Below are positions 8,437 to 15,558 of a DNA stretch of 20,140 nucleotides, piece by piece. The DNA is from a virus, in the IMG/VR virus record IMGVR_UViG_3300042988_000622, positions 1 to 20,140 of that record; one strand, 5' to 3'. A program made the position numbers and the translations under genes. Within the stretch, counting starts at the first letter, position 1. Each line of letters begins with the position of its first letter. A model generated the notes under the pieces. It made no database searches. It saw only the letters and a list, made by a program, of their open reading frames with translations, and was not told the DNA's origin.

Positions 8437-9411
8437 TTAACTATTGATAATGTAAAATCTAATTGGAGAAGTATCTGGCATATAAGTATTTATGTACGAT
8501 GTACTTACACCATTTCTACCAATCATACATTCTACATTCACTGTTGTGAGGTCTCCAGATTCAAGAGCAGCTTTAATTACAAAATTAGGCACTTTAATCA
8601 AAACTGTACTTGTCGCAGATTTGTATAGATACATAACTAATTGCAATTGAGTGTTAGCGTCTTGCCAAGTCTGGTACTGCTCTAAGTTATATCTTGGAAT
8701 CTTAAAGGATAATTTAACTCCCGGCTGTACCATACCCCATATAGGTATAAGACTACCTAAAGCATCGGGAGTACTTACATCATTTTCATTTGCATAAGAT
8801 TCATCAAAACCAGAAACAATCTCAAGATCAAAGGATTCAATTTTTATATTATCTCCAGAGTCCAATGCATTGGCTTGATCTCCGATTCGAAAATACCCGT
8901 TGGCTCCACCCATCTCATGAAACGATATTGGAGAACCTGCTGACACTGTAGGCGTTGGAAAACTACCAACAGTAGTTCTATTTTGAGCAGCTACAGAAAA
9001 AATATCCACATCTACTTTTACTAACCCACCCTTGCTACCAGATAACTTTAAAGATTTGACATAGCAAGAAGTATACTGAATGCAATTTACTGAATTCAAT
9101 TCTGCTATAGATAGCTTATTACTGTGCGAGGTAAAATCAAATACGTTATCAACCCCAGTGCTGAGACTCGCATTCAATAAGACAGGAATTGTCATCGGAT
9201 CGAGATTCAAGCTATAGCTACCGCCGACATGTCGTGGCCCCTGCTGAGGAGTATTATTAAAACCGACGCCGATAATGCCATCATCTTCAATATTATCGAA
9301 CCCTTGATTAAATATTCCATCACTAAATGCCATTTGATTCATAACCGTAGCAGCGTATGTTGTACTTGGTTGAATCTGCATCGCTAATTGTCGAAGTATT
9401 TTACTACCCAT
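8437..9411 (-). CDS. Tail tube-like protein, first copy
   Basis: 324 residues from ATG 9411 (MGSKILRQLAMQ). This start has GAGG seven bases upstream; an in-frame ATG at 9444 is possible but has an AGG only two bases away and would overlap the previous gene by 41 nt. The protein is beta-rich, without signal peptide or membrane segment. An early DDGIIGVGFNNTPQQGP segment, followed by a strand and a hydrophobic helix (PMTIPVLLNASLSTG), is the pattern of phage tail tube proteins. A later SFDLEIVSGFDESY and a C-terminal LTTVNVECMIG strand fit the same fold. The gene overlaps the terminator-slot gene by 8 nt. It shares its local pattern with the next gene, so the two look like diverged paralogues. 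Confidence 0.68.
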   Translation of the reverse strand: MGSKILRQLAMQIQPSTTYAATVMNQMAFSDGIFNQGFDNIEDDGIIGVGFNNTPQQGPRHVGGSYSLNLDPMTIPVLLNASLSTGVDNVFDFTSHSNKLSIAELNSVNCIQYTSCYVKSLKLSGSKGGLVKVDVDIFSVAAQNRTTVGSFPTPTVSAGSPISFHEMGGANGYFRIGDQANALDSGDNIKIESFDLEIVSGFDESYANENDVSTPDALGSLIPIWGMVQPGVKLSFKIPRYNLEQYQTWQDANTQLQLVMYLYKSATSTVLIKVPNFVIKAALESGDLTTVNVECMIGRNGVSTSYINTYMPDTSPIRFYIINS

Positions 9412-9895
9412 TTGTATCCTCTTTCTGAAAAACTGCTGTAACATGACCTGCGAATGTACTTATATTTGGAATCAATTCGCAAGATACTACTAATGCTGGA
9501 GTACCACGAAACATTAAAAAATTTGGTGCGAGAAGTGGATCACTCTGACTATCGTCAAGAATTCCCATGACGATAGCCATAGACTCTTCTGCAAAAGTCC
9601 AAATATTTTCAAAGTCTGCCTTGGTCCACATCGACTCACTATTGTTTTGAAGTTCAGTTCTTTTAAGATACCCAATAAAAGAAAAATCAAATTCCCACTC
9701 TATATCCCTCTGACTGGCATACCCATCGCCTTTAGCAGCTCCAACGAAAAACTCCATACGAGGAAATGCTTCAGCTGGTAAGGAAGCTATATCTACATTA
9801 TCACAATATAGAATATTGTCTGAATTTGTCACATAAGATGATTCTGCCAGTATTTTTGTTTCGACGGCAGAAATGAATGGAGAAAATGTACTCAT
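9404..9895 (-). CDS. Tail terminator / neck protein candidate (gpU-slot)
   Basis: 163 residues between the gp10-like protein and the tube proteins, the place held by the tail terminator (lambda gpU) that caps the tube and joins the head. The protein starts MSTFSPFISAVETKILAES, a short helix as in small neck proteins, then has strands such as IEWEFDFSFIGYLKR and ALVVSCELIPN. This alternation fits the alpha/beta fold of terminators, where a helix precedes a long sheet. No transmembrane segment. The start overlaps the preceding stop as ATGA (9892-9895), so the two are probably translationally coupled. No motif fixes the family; the call rests on size, place and general pattern. Confidence 0.55.
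   Translation of the reverse strand: MSTFSPFISAVETKILAESSYVTNSDNILYCDNVDIASLPAEAFPRMEFFVGAAKGDGYASQRDIEWEFDFSFIGYLKRTELQNNSESMWTKADFENIWTFAEESMAIVMGILDDSQSDPLLAPNFLMFRGTPALVVSCELIPNISTFAGHVTAVFQKEDTNG
9418..9421 (-). promoter_or_regulatory. Shine-Dalgarno that decides the 9411 start
   Basis: GAGG on the minus strand, six bases between it and ATG 9411. The longer alternative start at 9444 lacks a well-placed site. Confidence 0.6.
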
Positions 9896-10503
9896 AGGTA
9901 TTTAATAACTCCTAACATTTGCAAATTGTTCAACTTAGCCTGTATAATGGATTCAGTTGAAAACTTATTTGCATGAGCCGCTGGTTCAAGAAATGGGCGA
10001 CGCGCACCACGAATACCAGTCTCCCAGCGAAATCGAAAAAGTAGTTGTTTCATGTCTGGCCTTGCAGATCGCTTACTTACTGATCCATTTTGCCAGGGCC
10101 AATACTTAGCTGCCGTTCTCAAGTATGCCGATAGTGTGCCAGTATATTCTTCAGAGATTGATGTGCCTTTAGTCGTCAATCGCACACTGCCTTGTATGGC
10201 ATCTCCATTCATAGTTGTCGATCGTTTAGTTGGAACTGACCATTTATTTGTATCTTTAAGCATTTTAATCAATGCGCCAGTTCTGTCTGTTAGTTTCCCC
10301 GGTGTGCTCGGCTGGTCACGATACATTCTTCGAAAGTTAGTTCGATTGCCTGGAAATTTACTTGGAACGATGAAACCTACAGAATCTTTTCTTACCAAGT
10401 CAAGGTAGTCTGACATGTAGGTAAGCATGTACCTACGATAATTTCTAATAACGGCCTTTGTGTTCGCCGTTAAAGTATTCTCGATCTGTACGTACATTTT
10501 CAT
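9892..10503 (-). CDS. HK97 gp10 / lambda gpZ-like head-tail connection protein
   Basis: 203 residues. Seen: a basic, Tyr/Arg-rich N-terminus with long helices (NYRRYMLTYMSDYLDLVRKD), a segment PSTPGKLTDRTGALIKML around residues 66-83, and a C-terminal RGARRPFLEPAAHANK. The LTDRTGAL and RPFLEPA segments are typical of the gp10/minor tail Z family, which builds the head-proximal end of the tail. First gene after the terminator-like hairpin that follows the capsid gene. The ATG at 10503 is preceded by AGG at six bases, and this weak site lies inside a copy of the 20-bp motif (10503-10522), so binding there could affect translation start as well as transcription. Confidence 0.78.
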   Translation of the reverse strand: MKMYVQIENTLTANTKAVIRNYRRYMLTYMSDYLDLVRKDSVGFIVPSKFPGNRTNFRRMYRDQPSTPGKLTDRTGALIKMLKDTNKWSVPTKRSTTMNGDAIQGSVRLTTKGTSISEEYTGTLSAYLRTAAKYWPWQNGSVSKRSARPDMKQLLFRFRWETGIRGARRPFLEPAAHANKFSTESIIQAKLNNLQMLGVIKYL

Positions 10504-10522
10504 GGGTTACCTACAATATTGT
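10503..10522 (-). repeat. 20-bp motif copy 5, over a ribosome binding site
   Basis: ACAATATTGTAGGTAACCCA on the minus strand. The last A is the first base of the gp10-like ATG, and the AGG within is its Shine-Dalgarno. The only copy outside coding sequence, just downstream of the terminator hairpin. Confidence 0.88.
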
Positions 10523-10526
10523 TAGA

Positions 10527-10561
10527 GATAAAAGGGTGTATGCTGAGTAGCACACACCCTT
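10527..10561 (-). terminator. Rho-independent terminator after the capsid gene
   Basis: AAGGGTGT and ACACCCTT (10532-10539 and 10554-10561) pair, and inside them TGCT/AGCA pair around a GAGT loop, with one A/C mismatch between. That is about 12 bp of stem. On the minus strand it is followed by TTTTATCTC. It lies between the capsid stop and the next gene in a 74-bp gap, the largest in the operon. It can lower transcription of tail genes relative to capsid. The plus-strand side is also followed by a T-rich stretch, so it may work both ways. Confidence 0.8.
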
Positions 10562-10577
10562 ATTTTATTTGCTGGCG

Positions 10578-11585
10578 TTAGATATTAGTTTTCGCGTCCA
10601 CGGTTGTTTTCATGTTGCTCAGAAGGAAACCGTAATCGGTGTTAATCGTTATGCCGCGATATTCGGCAGCGCGGATGATATGTGCTTTCTTATTCTGTTC
10701 CGGATAATCCTCGATCAAATAGTTTTTCGCATACTTGACATACTCGGGCTGGCGGCCAAGACCGCGTTCCTTCCAAGTATTTCCGCCGGGAGAGAGAATA
10801 GCAAGCATAGCATATTCATTCGACCAGAGATTACCGAGAGCCGGAGCAGCATTTCCCGGCTTAGTTGACTCAAAGAGACTGTTCACGACAACGATATCTT
10901 TGATGCCAAAATAAGTTGTCAACAGTGATTTCTTCCGTTCAAGATTCATCGTCAGGATCGATTCGGTATACACCATTGAATTCGCAATTTCGTTCGTGCG
11001 AATGGCATAATTAATAAGATCCTCAGTCAGAATCAAGGAAAACTGTTTCTTTGACAAACCGCATTTGCCGCGGCAAGCCTGCCAAGCGAATTCAATATCC
11101 GCATACGGCACAGCATTGGTTGGAGAATCCCATTGATACGTAATAGCCAGAGTATTCGTTGCTCCAGCAAACGTCGTCGGATTGTAGACAGCATTAGCAA
11201 CGCGCGATTCACGCGCCAAGAGCAATCCTTGAACGGCAAAACGAGCAGCGATTTCCTCTTCATCAACCCACTCTGAATTGACCATCGCTTCAACCAAATC
11301 AATAGGCTCCTCAAAGCCGTATTCCTTCGTCGTAAATGTAGCCGTGTCATATTCCCACTGTTCCCGGCTATACGTACCGTTAGGCCCACGTGACGTGTTC
11401 GGTACACGAAGTCCAGCTTCTCTTGGAAGAGTCGGATAGCTTCCAGACGTTACCATGACAGGTTTAACCGGAAGAATCTTGTCAGCCGAAAGACCAATGT
11501 CCTCTGACCAGTTAATTTCTTCCATCATATCTTTCAGATCAGTTCTAAGTGCAGTTGTTCCAGCAGCAAGTTGTCCACCAGACAT
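10578..11585 (-). CDS. Major capsid protein, lambda gpE-like HK97 fold
   Basis: 335 residues, close to lambda gpE (341). It follows the decoration gene, as E follows D in lambda. Visible segments fit the E family: an N-terminal region leading to LPVKPVMVTSGSYP, a middle EEEIAARFAVQGLLLARE helix (spine helix candidate), an ILTEDLINYAIR helix and LERKKSLLTTYFGIKDIVVV (P- and A-domain part), then a C-terminal EYRGITINTDYGFLLSNM. Many Ala/Gly/Glu codons and visibly higher GC than the tail genes, as often in highly expressed capsid genes. AAGAG lies before ATG 11585. A terminator-like hairpin follows the stop. No cleavable long delta domain is apparent, so scaffolding is probably by the separate 12492-12995 product. 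Confidence 0.88.
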   Translation of the reverse strand: MSGGQLAAGTTALRTDLKDMMEEINWSEDIGLSADKILPVKPVMVTSGSYPTLPREAGLRVPNTSRGPNGTYSREQWEYDTATFTTKEYGFEEPIDLVEAMVNSEWVDEEEIAARFAVQGLLLARESRVANAVYNPTTFAGATNTLAITYQWDSPTNAVPYADIEFAWQACRGKCGLSKKQFSLILTEDLINYAIRTNEIANSMVYTESILTMNLERKKSLLTTYFGIKDIVVVNSLFESTKPGNAAPALGNLWSNEYAMLAILSPGGNTWKERGLGRQPEYVKYAKNYLIEDYPEQNKKAHIIRAAEYRGITINTDYGFLLSNMKTTVDAKTNI

Positions 11586-11602
11586 ATGTTTTACTCTTTT
11601 CT

Positions 11603-11615
11603 ACCGCGAAGCGGT
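11603..11615 (-). other. Short GC-rich hairpin before the capsid gene
   Basis: ACCGC and GCGGT around a 3-nt loop, in the 31-nt gap between the decoration stop and the capsid Shine-Dalgarno. No T-run follows on the minus strand, so it is not a terminator. It may protect or help expose the capsid ribosome binding site. Confidence 0.4.
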
Positions 11616-11616
11616 G

Positions 11617-12489
11617 TTAGGCCAGTTGTTTGAAGATTGCATAATTCAATACCGTTGTGTCGCTACCACCAGGAGCGGTAATCGTAATCGTCAACGTGTT
11701 CGTAGTCAAAACCGCTTTAATCGTCCCAGGCACCGTGCCAGATGCACTGACACAGGTAACAAGCGCAATATTGGCAGTCGTGATGCGTTCATCAACGATT
11801 ACAAGAGTCGTGCCGCTTGCGCTGACAGTACCCTGACCGCAAAGCATAGGCGCCCAGTTAATATTTGCAGGAAGCTGTTCACTGGCAACCTTTGCGCGAG
11901 TTTTAGTGTTATAGACTTCAATCTCTTCACCAGCAACGCCAGTTTCATTTGCATAACCCACCAGTTTGGCAAGTACCCAGGTGTTTGTAGCAGAGCAAAC
12001 GTAGTAGCGAGCCTCATCAGTGACATAGACAAGCATGCCAGCAGTAGCAGTCGTTCTGGTATATACACTTGCGCCCTTTTCGACGATTTCACCAGCCACG
12101 CACTGACTCGGAGATGTCCAAGCAGTAACATTTGCAGGAGCAATATACTTGTCTCCATTGCTGCCAGCAGGCTGAGTGTACGGTTGTGTCCGACTGATAA
12201 CCGTATATGACAGAGTACCGACAACCTGACCATCAGCGCCACAGAACACCGGATCGCCCTTAGTAACAACCGCAGTCTGAAGTTTGAGTCTCATGGTCGA
12301 ATACAGATTGTCAATTGCATAGATCGCAGCACCTTGGCCGAGAGTAGCACGCGCTTCGAGCCAGCCATCAGGGGCTGAACCGTAAGTAGCATAGGCTACA
12401 GCGCCTGTAGATTTAGTAAGGTTAACAAGCCGATTCCTCTCAAGAGTTCCGGCAGCCGTTGCGTAAAATTTTTCCTTTTGGATTCCCAT
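11617..12489 (-). CDS. Capsid decoration protein with C-terminal beta domain
   Basis: 290 residues, next upstream of the major capsid protein, the lambda gpD position. The first two thirds resemble small capsid decoration proteins of the DUF2190 type: N-terminal KFYATAAGTLERNRLVNL, then a DGWLEARATLGQGAAIYA turn and many short beta segments rich in Gly, Ala, Thr and Val. The last 70 residues form a separate beta sandwich-like region (GTVSASGTTLVIVDERI to TTVLNYAIFKQLA), of the kind seen on phage capsid surface fibres and decoration proteins. No signal peptide. GAGGA precedes ATG 12489. The gene starts 2 nt after the previous stop. The two-domain reading is inferred from the sequence pattern only. 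Confidence 0.68.
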   Translation of the reverse strand: MGIQKEKFYATAAGTLERNRLVNLTKSTGAVAYATYGSAPDGWLEARATLGQGAAIYAIDNLYSTMRLKLQTAVVTKGDPVFCGADGQVVGTLSYTVISRTQPYTQPAGSNGDKYIAPANVTAWTSPSQCVAGEIVEKGASVYTRTTATAGMLVYVTDEARYYVCSATNTWVLAKLVGYANETGVAGEEIEVYNTKTRAKVASEQLPANINWAPMLCGQGTVSASGTTLVIVDERITTANIALVTCVSASGTVPGTIKAVLTTNTLTITITAPGGSDTTVLNYAIFKQLA

Positions 12490-12491
12490 GA

Positions 12492-12995
12492 TTAGTTCCT
12501 CTTTCCTTTGTAATCTGTCAATATTGGGTTAACAAATAAGTGAGTGTATTCTCGTCGCGCTTGCCGAACAGCCCCAGCTCGATTAAGCGAAGGATTAGCT
12601 GCTAAGACAGCTTCGATAGCCTTAGCTTGTGTGTCGATCGTCTGAGCATCGGCTGCGCTACCACTACCTGCCGCAGCAGGGGCAGACGCAACAAATGACT
12701 CTAATGATTTGCTTGCCGAAGTAATAGCAAGAATTGCTTCCTGCTCGGACTTTCCTTCTGCAATAAGCGCCTGAGCAAGTACACCCTGTTTACCGTTAAT
12801 GCCAGCCATTAGAATAGTTTTTTCACTATTCAGAACAGCCAACTGAGTTTCTAACTCATTGATCTTAGACATGTGGGTTACCTGCAATGTTGCAGTCAGA
12901 TCAGTCGATACATGCGCAACGATTTCCTCAAACAGTTTCGGATTATCTCGTTTCACATCTTCCATAGTTGCGTTTCTAATCAATTTAGGAAACAT
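12492..12995 (-). CDS. Scaffold-like head assembly protein (Nu3-slot)
   Basis: 167 residues between the prohead protease and the decoration gene. In lambda this slot is Nu3, the scaffold, made from the end of the protease gene; here it is its own gene. Seen: an N-terminal NPKLFEEIVAHVSTDL segment, often found near the end of phage protease/scaffold proteins; a predicted coiled-coil stretch around residues 45-60 (INELETQLAVLNSEK); an Ala/Gln-rich, partly disordered middle with SAPAAAGSGSAADAQ; and a basic C-terminal end (NRAGAVRQARREY), which could bind the capsid protein. Its Shine-Dalgarno AGGAG is embedded in the last codons of the protease gene. A motif copy (12874-12893) lies at codons 34-41. 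Confidence 0.6.
   Translation of the reverse strand: MFPKLIRNATMEDVKRDNPKLFEEIVAHVSTDLTATLQVTHMSKINELETQLAVLNSEKTILMAGINGKQGVLAQALIAEGKSEQEAILAITSASKSLESFVASAPAAAGSGSAADAQTIDTQAKAIEAVLAANPSLNRAGAVRQARREYTHLFVNPILTDYKGKRN
12874..12893 (-). repeat. 20-bp motif copy 6
   Basis: GCAACATTGCAGGTAACCCA on the minus strand, the only copy with a change in the 8-bp palindrome. In the scaffold-like gene; codes for ATLQVTH. Confidence 0.83.
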
Positions 12996-13000
12996 AAGTT

Positions 13001-13807
13001 TTAGCTCCTTAATATCTCGTCTAATGTTGCGACTCCATCAATCATAGGAGTCCCTATTAATTGACCTGCATTAAATACTTGTCCTTCCGCGTGAGCGGAT
13101 AAATCAGCACCCCTAAATTTAGATACAGAGTCTAAAAAGATTCCATATAAATAGTCAGCACTTTTTTGCATCCTGCCATGAGCCTCGGGTGAAAGCGATT
13201 CATGCGGATTGCCATCTACTTTGTGTTTACCTGCATATATATAAGTATATTTCAGACCCACAGAAGAGTCTGCCATAGATTGGTCTATATGTTGCATTAC
13301 AACGCCTATAGAGCCTATTGAGTTAATTGCACTTGAAGAATATATTTCATGTGCAGCAGAGCCGATATAGTAAGCAGCTGAACACATCTGGCCGCTTACA
13401 AATGAAGTAATACGTTTACTGTCTCTGGCAGAAAATACAATGTCTGCAAGTTCAGGAGTGCCAATTGCCGATCCACCGGGAGAGTCCCAGTTTAAAATTA
13501 CATGGTCAACAGCATCATTACTGAATACGCTTTGCATCAGTTTACCAATTGTATCCATGCCGACCATTCCGCACATCGCATCAAGATAACCTGCTTTTCG
13601 TACCAGAGTGCCTGTCATAGAAATGACTGCTTTACTACCAATAATTTCTAATGGGTTACCCTCAATATTGTTATCAGGAATAGCATCGAATTTAACCTTA
13701 TCGAGAAATTTACTGTTGAATACATTTTCATATGTCTTAAGTATACTCGGCAAGACGAACCAAGCATCATCAGACAAACTGTTTAATAGGTAGCTACCAG
13801 TTACCAT
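13001..13807 (-). CDS. S49 (SppA/gpC-type) prohead protease
   Basis: 268 residues from ATG 13807 (MVTGSYLLN), which has AGGA six bases upstream; the frame also opens at a TTG at 13849 without such a site. S49 family motifs: NWDSPGG at 106-112, the nucleophile Ser near 143 in SGQMCSAAYYIGSAA, SIGSIGVV at 163-170, and Lys 196 in AGKHKVDGNP as general base. The active sites of S49 proteases lie between subunits, and in phages this protein processes the prohead. Starts inside the last codons of the portal gene (14-nt overlap), as lambda C follows B. Ordinary length for the family without an obvious scaffold extension; scaffold function is probably in the next gene. A motif copy lies at codons 46-52. 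Confidence 0.9.
   Translation of the reverse strand: MVTGSYLLNSLSDDAWFVLPSILKTYENVFNSKFLDKVKFDAIPDNNIEGNPLEIIGSKAVISMTGTLVRKAGYLDAMCGMVGMDTIGKLMQSVFSNDAVDHVILNWDSPGGSAIGTPELADIVFSARDSKRITSFVSGQMCSAAYYIGSAAHEIYSSSAINSIGSIGVVMQHIDQSMADSSVGLKYTYIYAGKHKVDGNPHESLSPEAHGRMQKSADYLYGIFLDSVSKFRGADLSAHAEGQVFNAGQLIGTPMIDGVATLDEILRS
13652..13671 (-). repeat. 20-bp motif copy 7
   Basis: ACAATATTGAGGGTAACCCA on the minus strand, in the protease gene 136 nt from its start; codes for NIEGNP. Confidence 0.83.
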
Positions 13808-15299
13808 CTTCTTTCCTATTCTCCACAGCAGTTTCTGAGCTGGGATCAAATTTGTCTGGCTTACCGTCGGCGCCTAAAATTGGGAACTGTATTCCCATAG
13901 ATTCTTCAAGCTCCATTTTACGCTTAAGCACTGCTGCTTCGCGTTCTACATCAACAAGAGCTTCGGCTAAACGCTCTTCATCGATTGCTTCTTGGTCAAC
14001 AGATTGCTCGTCACTTATTCTTTCGCGAGAGGTGACGCCTGCTTCAAGAGCTATCTTATTTCCGCGAGCTTCCTTCTCTGCATCAAGCATACCAACTGCT
14101 GGCCAACGAACCTTAACCGTCAAATCATCTATTTCTCCGCGAATATAACCTCTCAACAGAGCTTCTGTCAAAACTGTTTTGCAGTCTTGATTGATGTCCC
14201 GAGTGATATCTCTACGCCAACGAGCGACCATCCTATTCGTATCTAAGTTAGCACCCTTCCAAGAAGAGTAATTCACCTCGCTGGTATCAAGAAACGACAC
14301 GACATAAGGCAACCGCAGTGGCATAGACAGCAGATTACATGTGCGAACGATAAATGCGTCTACATTATCTCCCGGCGTATTCGGTGAAGCAAACTGTACT
14401 TCTTCGCCAGCTTGCAGGTAGCCGATCATTCCAGGTTGCAGCTTACTGTACCTACGGTTACTTGTGGAATCTGTCTGCGCGTTTCCTTCAGCATCGGTCG
14501 TCAATAGTTTTGCGCTTGCCATTGGAGACTTACTAACAATAAAAGTAGCAAAGCAAGCAGCTACTCGCATTTTAATGACAAGCGCATCGTAGTAATCATC
14601 AAACTGTTTCAGTTTGCTAATTATGGGCGTCACTGCTGGAACCTGTCTACTCGACGATGGTCGATTTGCTAATGGCGCCTTAAACAGATAGGTCACAAGT
14701 CTATTCCGTATCTTCGCAGGGTAGTATTTGTAGTTATTTACCGAGTCACTTGCGTATAGAGATAACTTGTCGTAGTTTTTAACCCAGTAACCTTCGATTC
14801 TGCCAAAGGCATCATATTGAACCCCGTGACGAATATTCTGATTAGTGTAATAATCACTTGGGGTCTGAACTCGATAGGCTTCTATATACTCGACGACTGT
14901 CTGGATACTGTCTCGTTTGTCGTCGATCGGATGGTTTATAAGTATATCGCCATCAGCGAATGAAGCAGCTACTTTCTCCTCAATAAGTTGCGAATAACTT
15001 TTCGTTCCTGTCATGTCACAGTATTCCATCCAGTCAGATAGCACTTTGTTAGCTTGTTTCTCCTGAATGGAACTACCAGATTCGACATAAATCGTAGGCC
15101 CTACACCAGAAATCAGATTTATGTAAGCCTGTTGAAAACCTGCCACGATCGGATTGTCACGTACAAGTTGTTGACTCTTACGTCTAAGAGTAATAAGCGA
15201 ATCGCCAACGTCTAAGGCGTGGTCAGCCGATGTCTCGTTAAAAATATCCCAGCCCGAGTTATAGGCCGTTGTATTAGCTTCGCGATAAGCATTGCCCAT
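13794..15299 (-). CDS. Portal protein, lambda gpB type
   Basis: 501 residues, a usual portal length. It builds the dodecameric ring at one vertex through which DNA enters. Seen: RRKSQQLVRDNPIVAGFQQA near residues 39-58, followed by LISGVGPTI, the conserved start of lambda-type portals; ADGDILINHP near 115; a conserved YWVKNYD area near 175; an LLSMPLRLPYVVSFLDTSEV segment in the second half; and a long charged C-terminal tail. A strong AGGAGG, encoded by the Gly-rich end of the preceding gene, lies about ten bases before ATG 15299. Gene order terL, joiner, portal, protease is the lambda A-W-B-C order. Confidence 0.93.
   Translation of the reverse strand: MGNAYREANTTAYNSGWDIFNETSADHALDVGDSLITLRRKSQQLVRDNPIVAGFQQAYINLISGVGPTIYVESGSSIQEKQANKVLSDWMEYCDMTGTKSYSQLIEEKVAASFADGDILINHPIDDKRDSIQTVVEYIEAYRVQTPSDYYTNQNIRHGVQYDAFGRIEGYWVKNYDKLSLYASDSVNNYKYYPAKIRNRLVTYLFKAPLANRPSSSRQVPAVTPIISKLKQFDDYYDALVIKMRVAACFATFIVSKSPMASAKLLTTDAEGNAQTDSTSNRRYSKLQPGMIGYLQAGEEVQFASPNTPGDNVDAFIVRTCNLLSMPLRLPYVVSFLDTSEVNYSSWKGANLDTNRMVARWRRDITRDINQDCKTVLTEALLRGYIRGEIDDLTVKVRWPAVGMLDAEKEARGNKIALEAGVTSRERISDEQSVDQEAIDEERLAEALVDVEREAAVLKRKMELEESMGIQFPILGADGKPDKFDPSSETAVENRKEDGNW
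13814..13817 (-). promoter_or_regulatory. Shine-Dalgarno that decides the protease start
   Basis: AGGA on the minus strand, six bases before ATG 13807, inside the portal gene's last codons. This favours the ATG over the upstream in-frame TTG. Confidence 0.55.
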
Positions 15300-15302
15300 A
15301 AA

Positions 15303-15554
15303 TTAGCCGCCTCCTACAATAAATTGCATCCCGCCAGCAGTGCCGGATATGCCTGAATCGGTTTGTGCGGCTTCATTATCAGCCATCATGCGTAGCCATT
15401 CAATATAAGAAGTAATGTTTCCAAGTAATGTGTATGTTGTTCTCATCTCTTGACGGTTTTCAACAGATGACAAAAAATATGACTCCCATGCTCGATTTGC
15501 TAATGCGTCCTTAGCTCGTTGGTATTCGACTGCCCAAGATACAAAATTTGCCAT
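15303..15554 (-). CDS. gpW-like head-tail joining protein
   Basis: 83 residues from ATG 15554, with GGGAG seven bases upstream; an in-frame ATG at 15620 lies deep inside the terminase gene and lacks such a site. The protein begins MANFVSWAVEYQRAKDALAN, has helical charged stretches, a TLLGNITSYIEWLRMMAD segment similar to gpW helix 2, and a Gly-rich end (GGMQFIVGGG) that also encodes the portal Shine-Dalgarno. Lambda gpW (68 residues) sits in the same place between terL and portal and seals the head. The family call depends on size, helix pattern and place, since identity is not clear. Confidence 0.68.
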   Translation of the reverse strand: MANFVSWAVEYQRAKDALANRAWESYFLSSVENRQEMRTTYTLLGNITSYIEWLRMMADNEAAQTDSGISGTAGGMQFIVGGG

Positions 15555-15558
15555 TTGT

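Noticed and set aside
11603-11615. Hairpin before the capsid gene as a terminator
   Set aside because: Only 5 bp and not followed by a T-run on the coding strand.
11455-12210. Plus-strand open frame of 251 codons opposite the capsid and decoration genes
   Set aside because: It spans the junction of two well-supported minus-strand genes, has a Ser/Arg/Cys-rich antisense look and matches no family I know.
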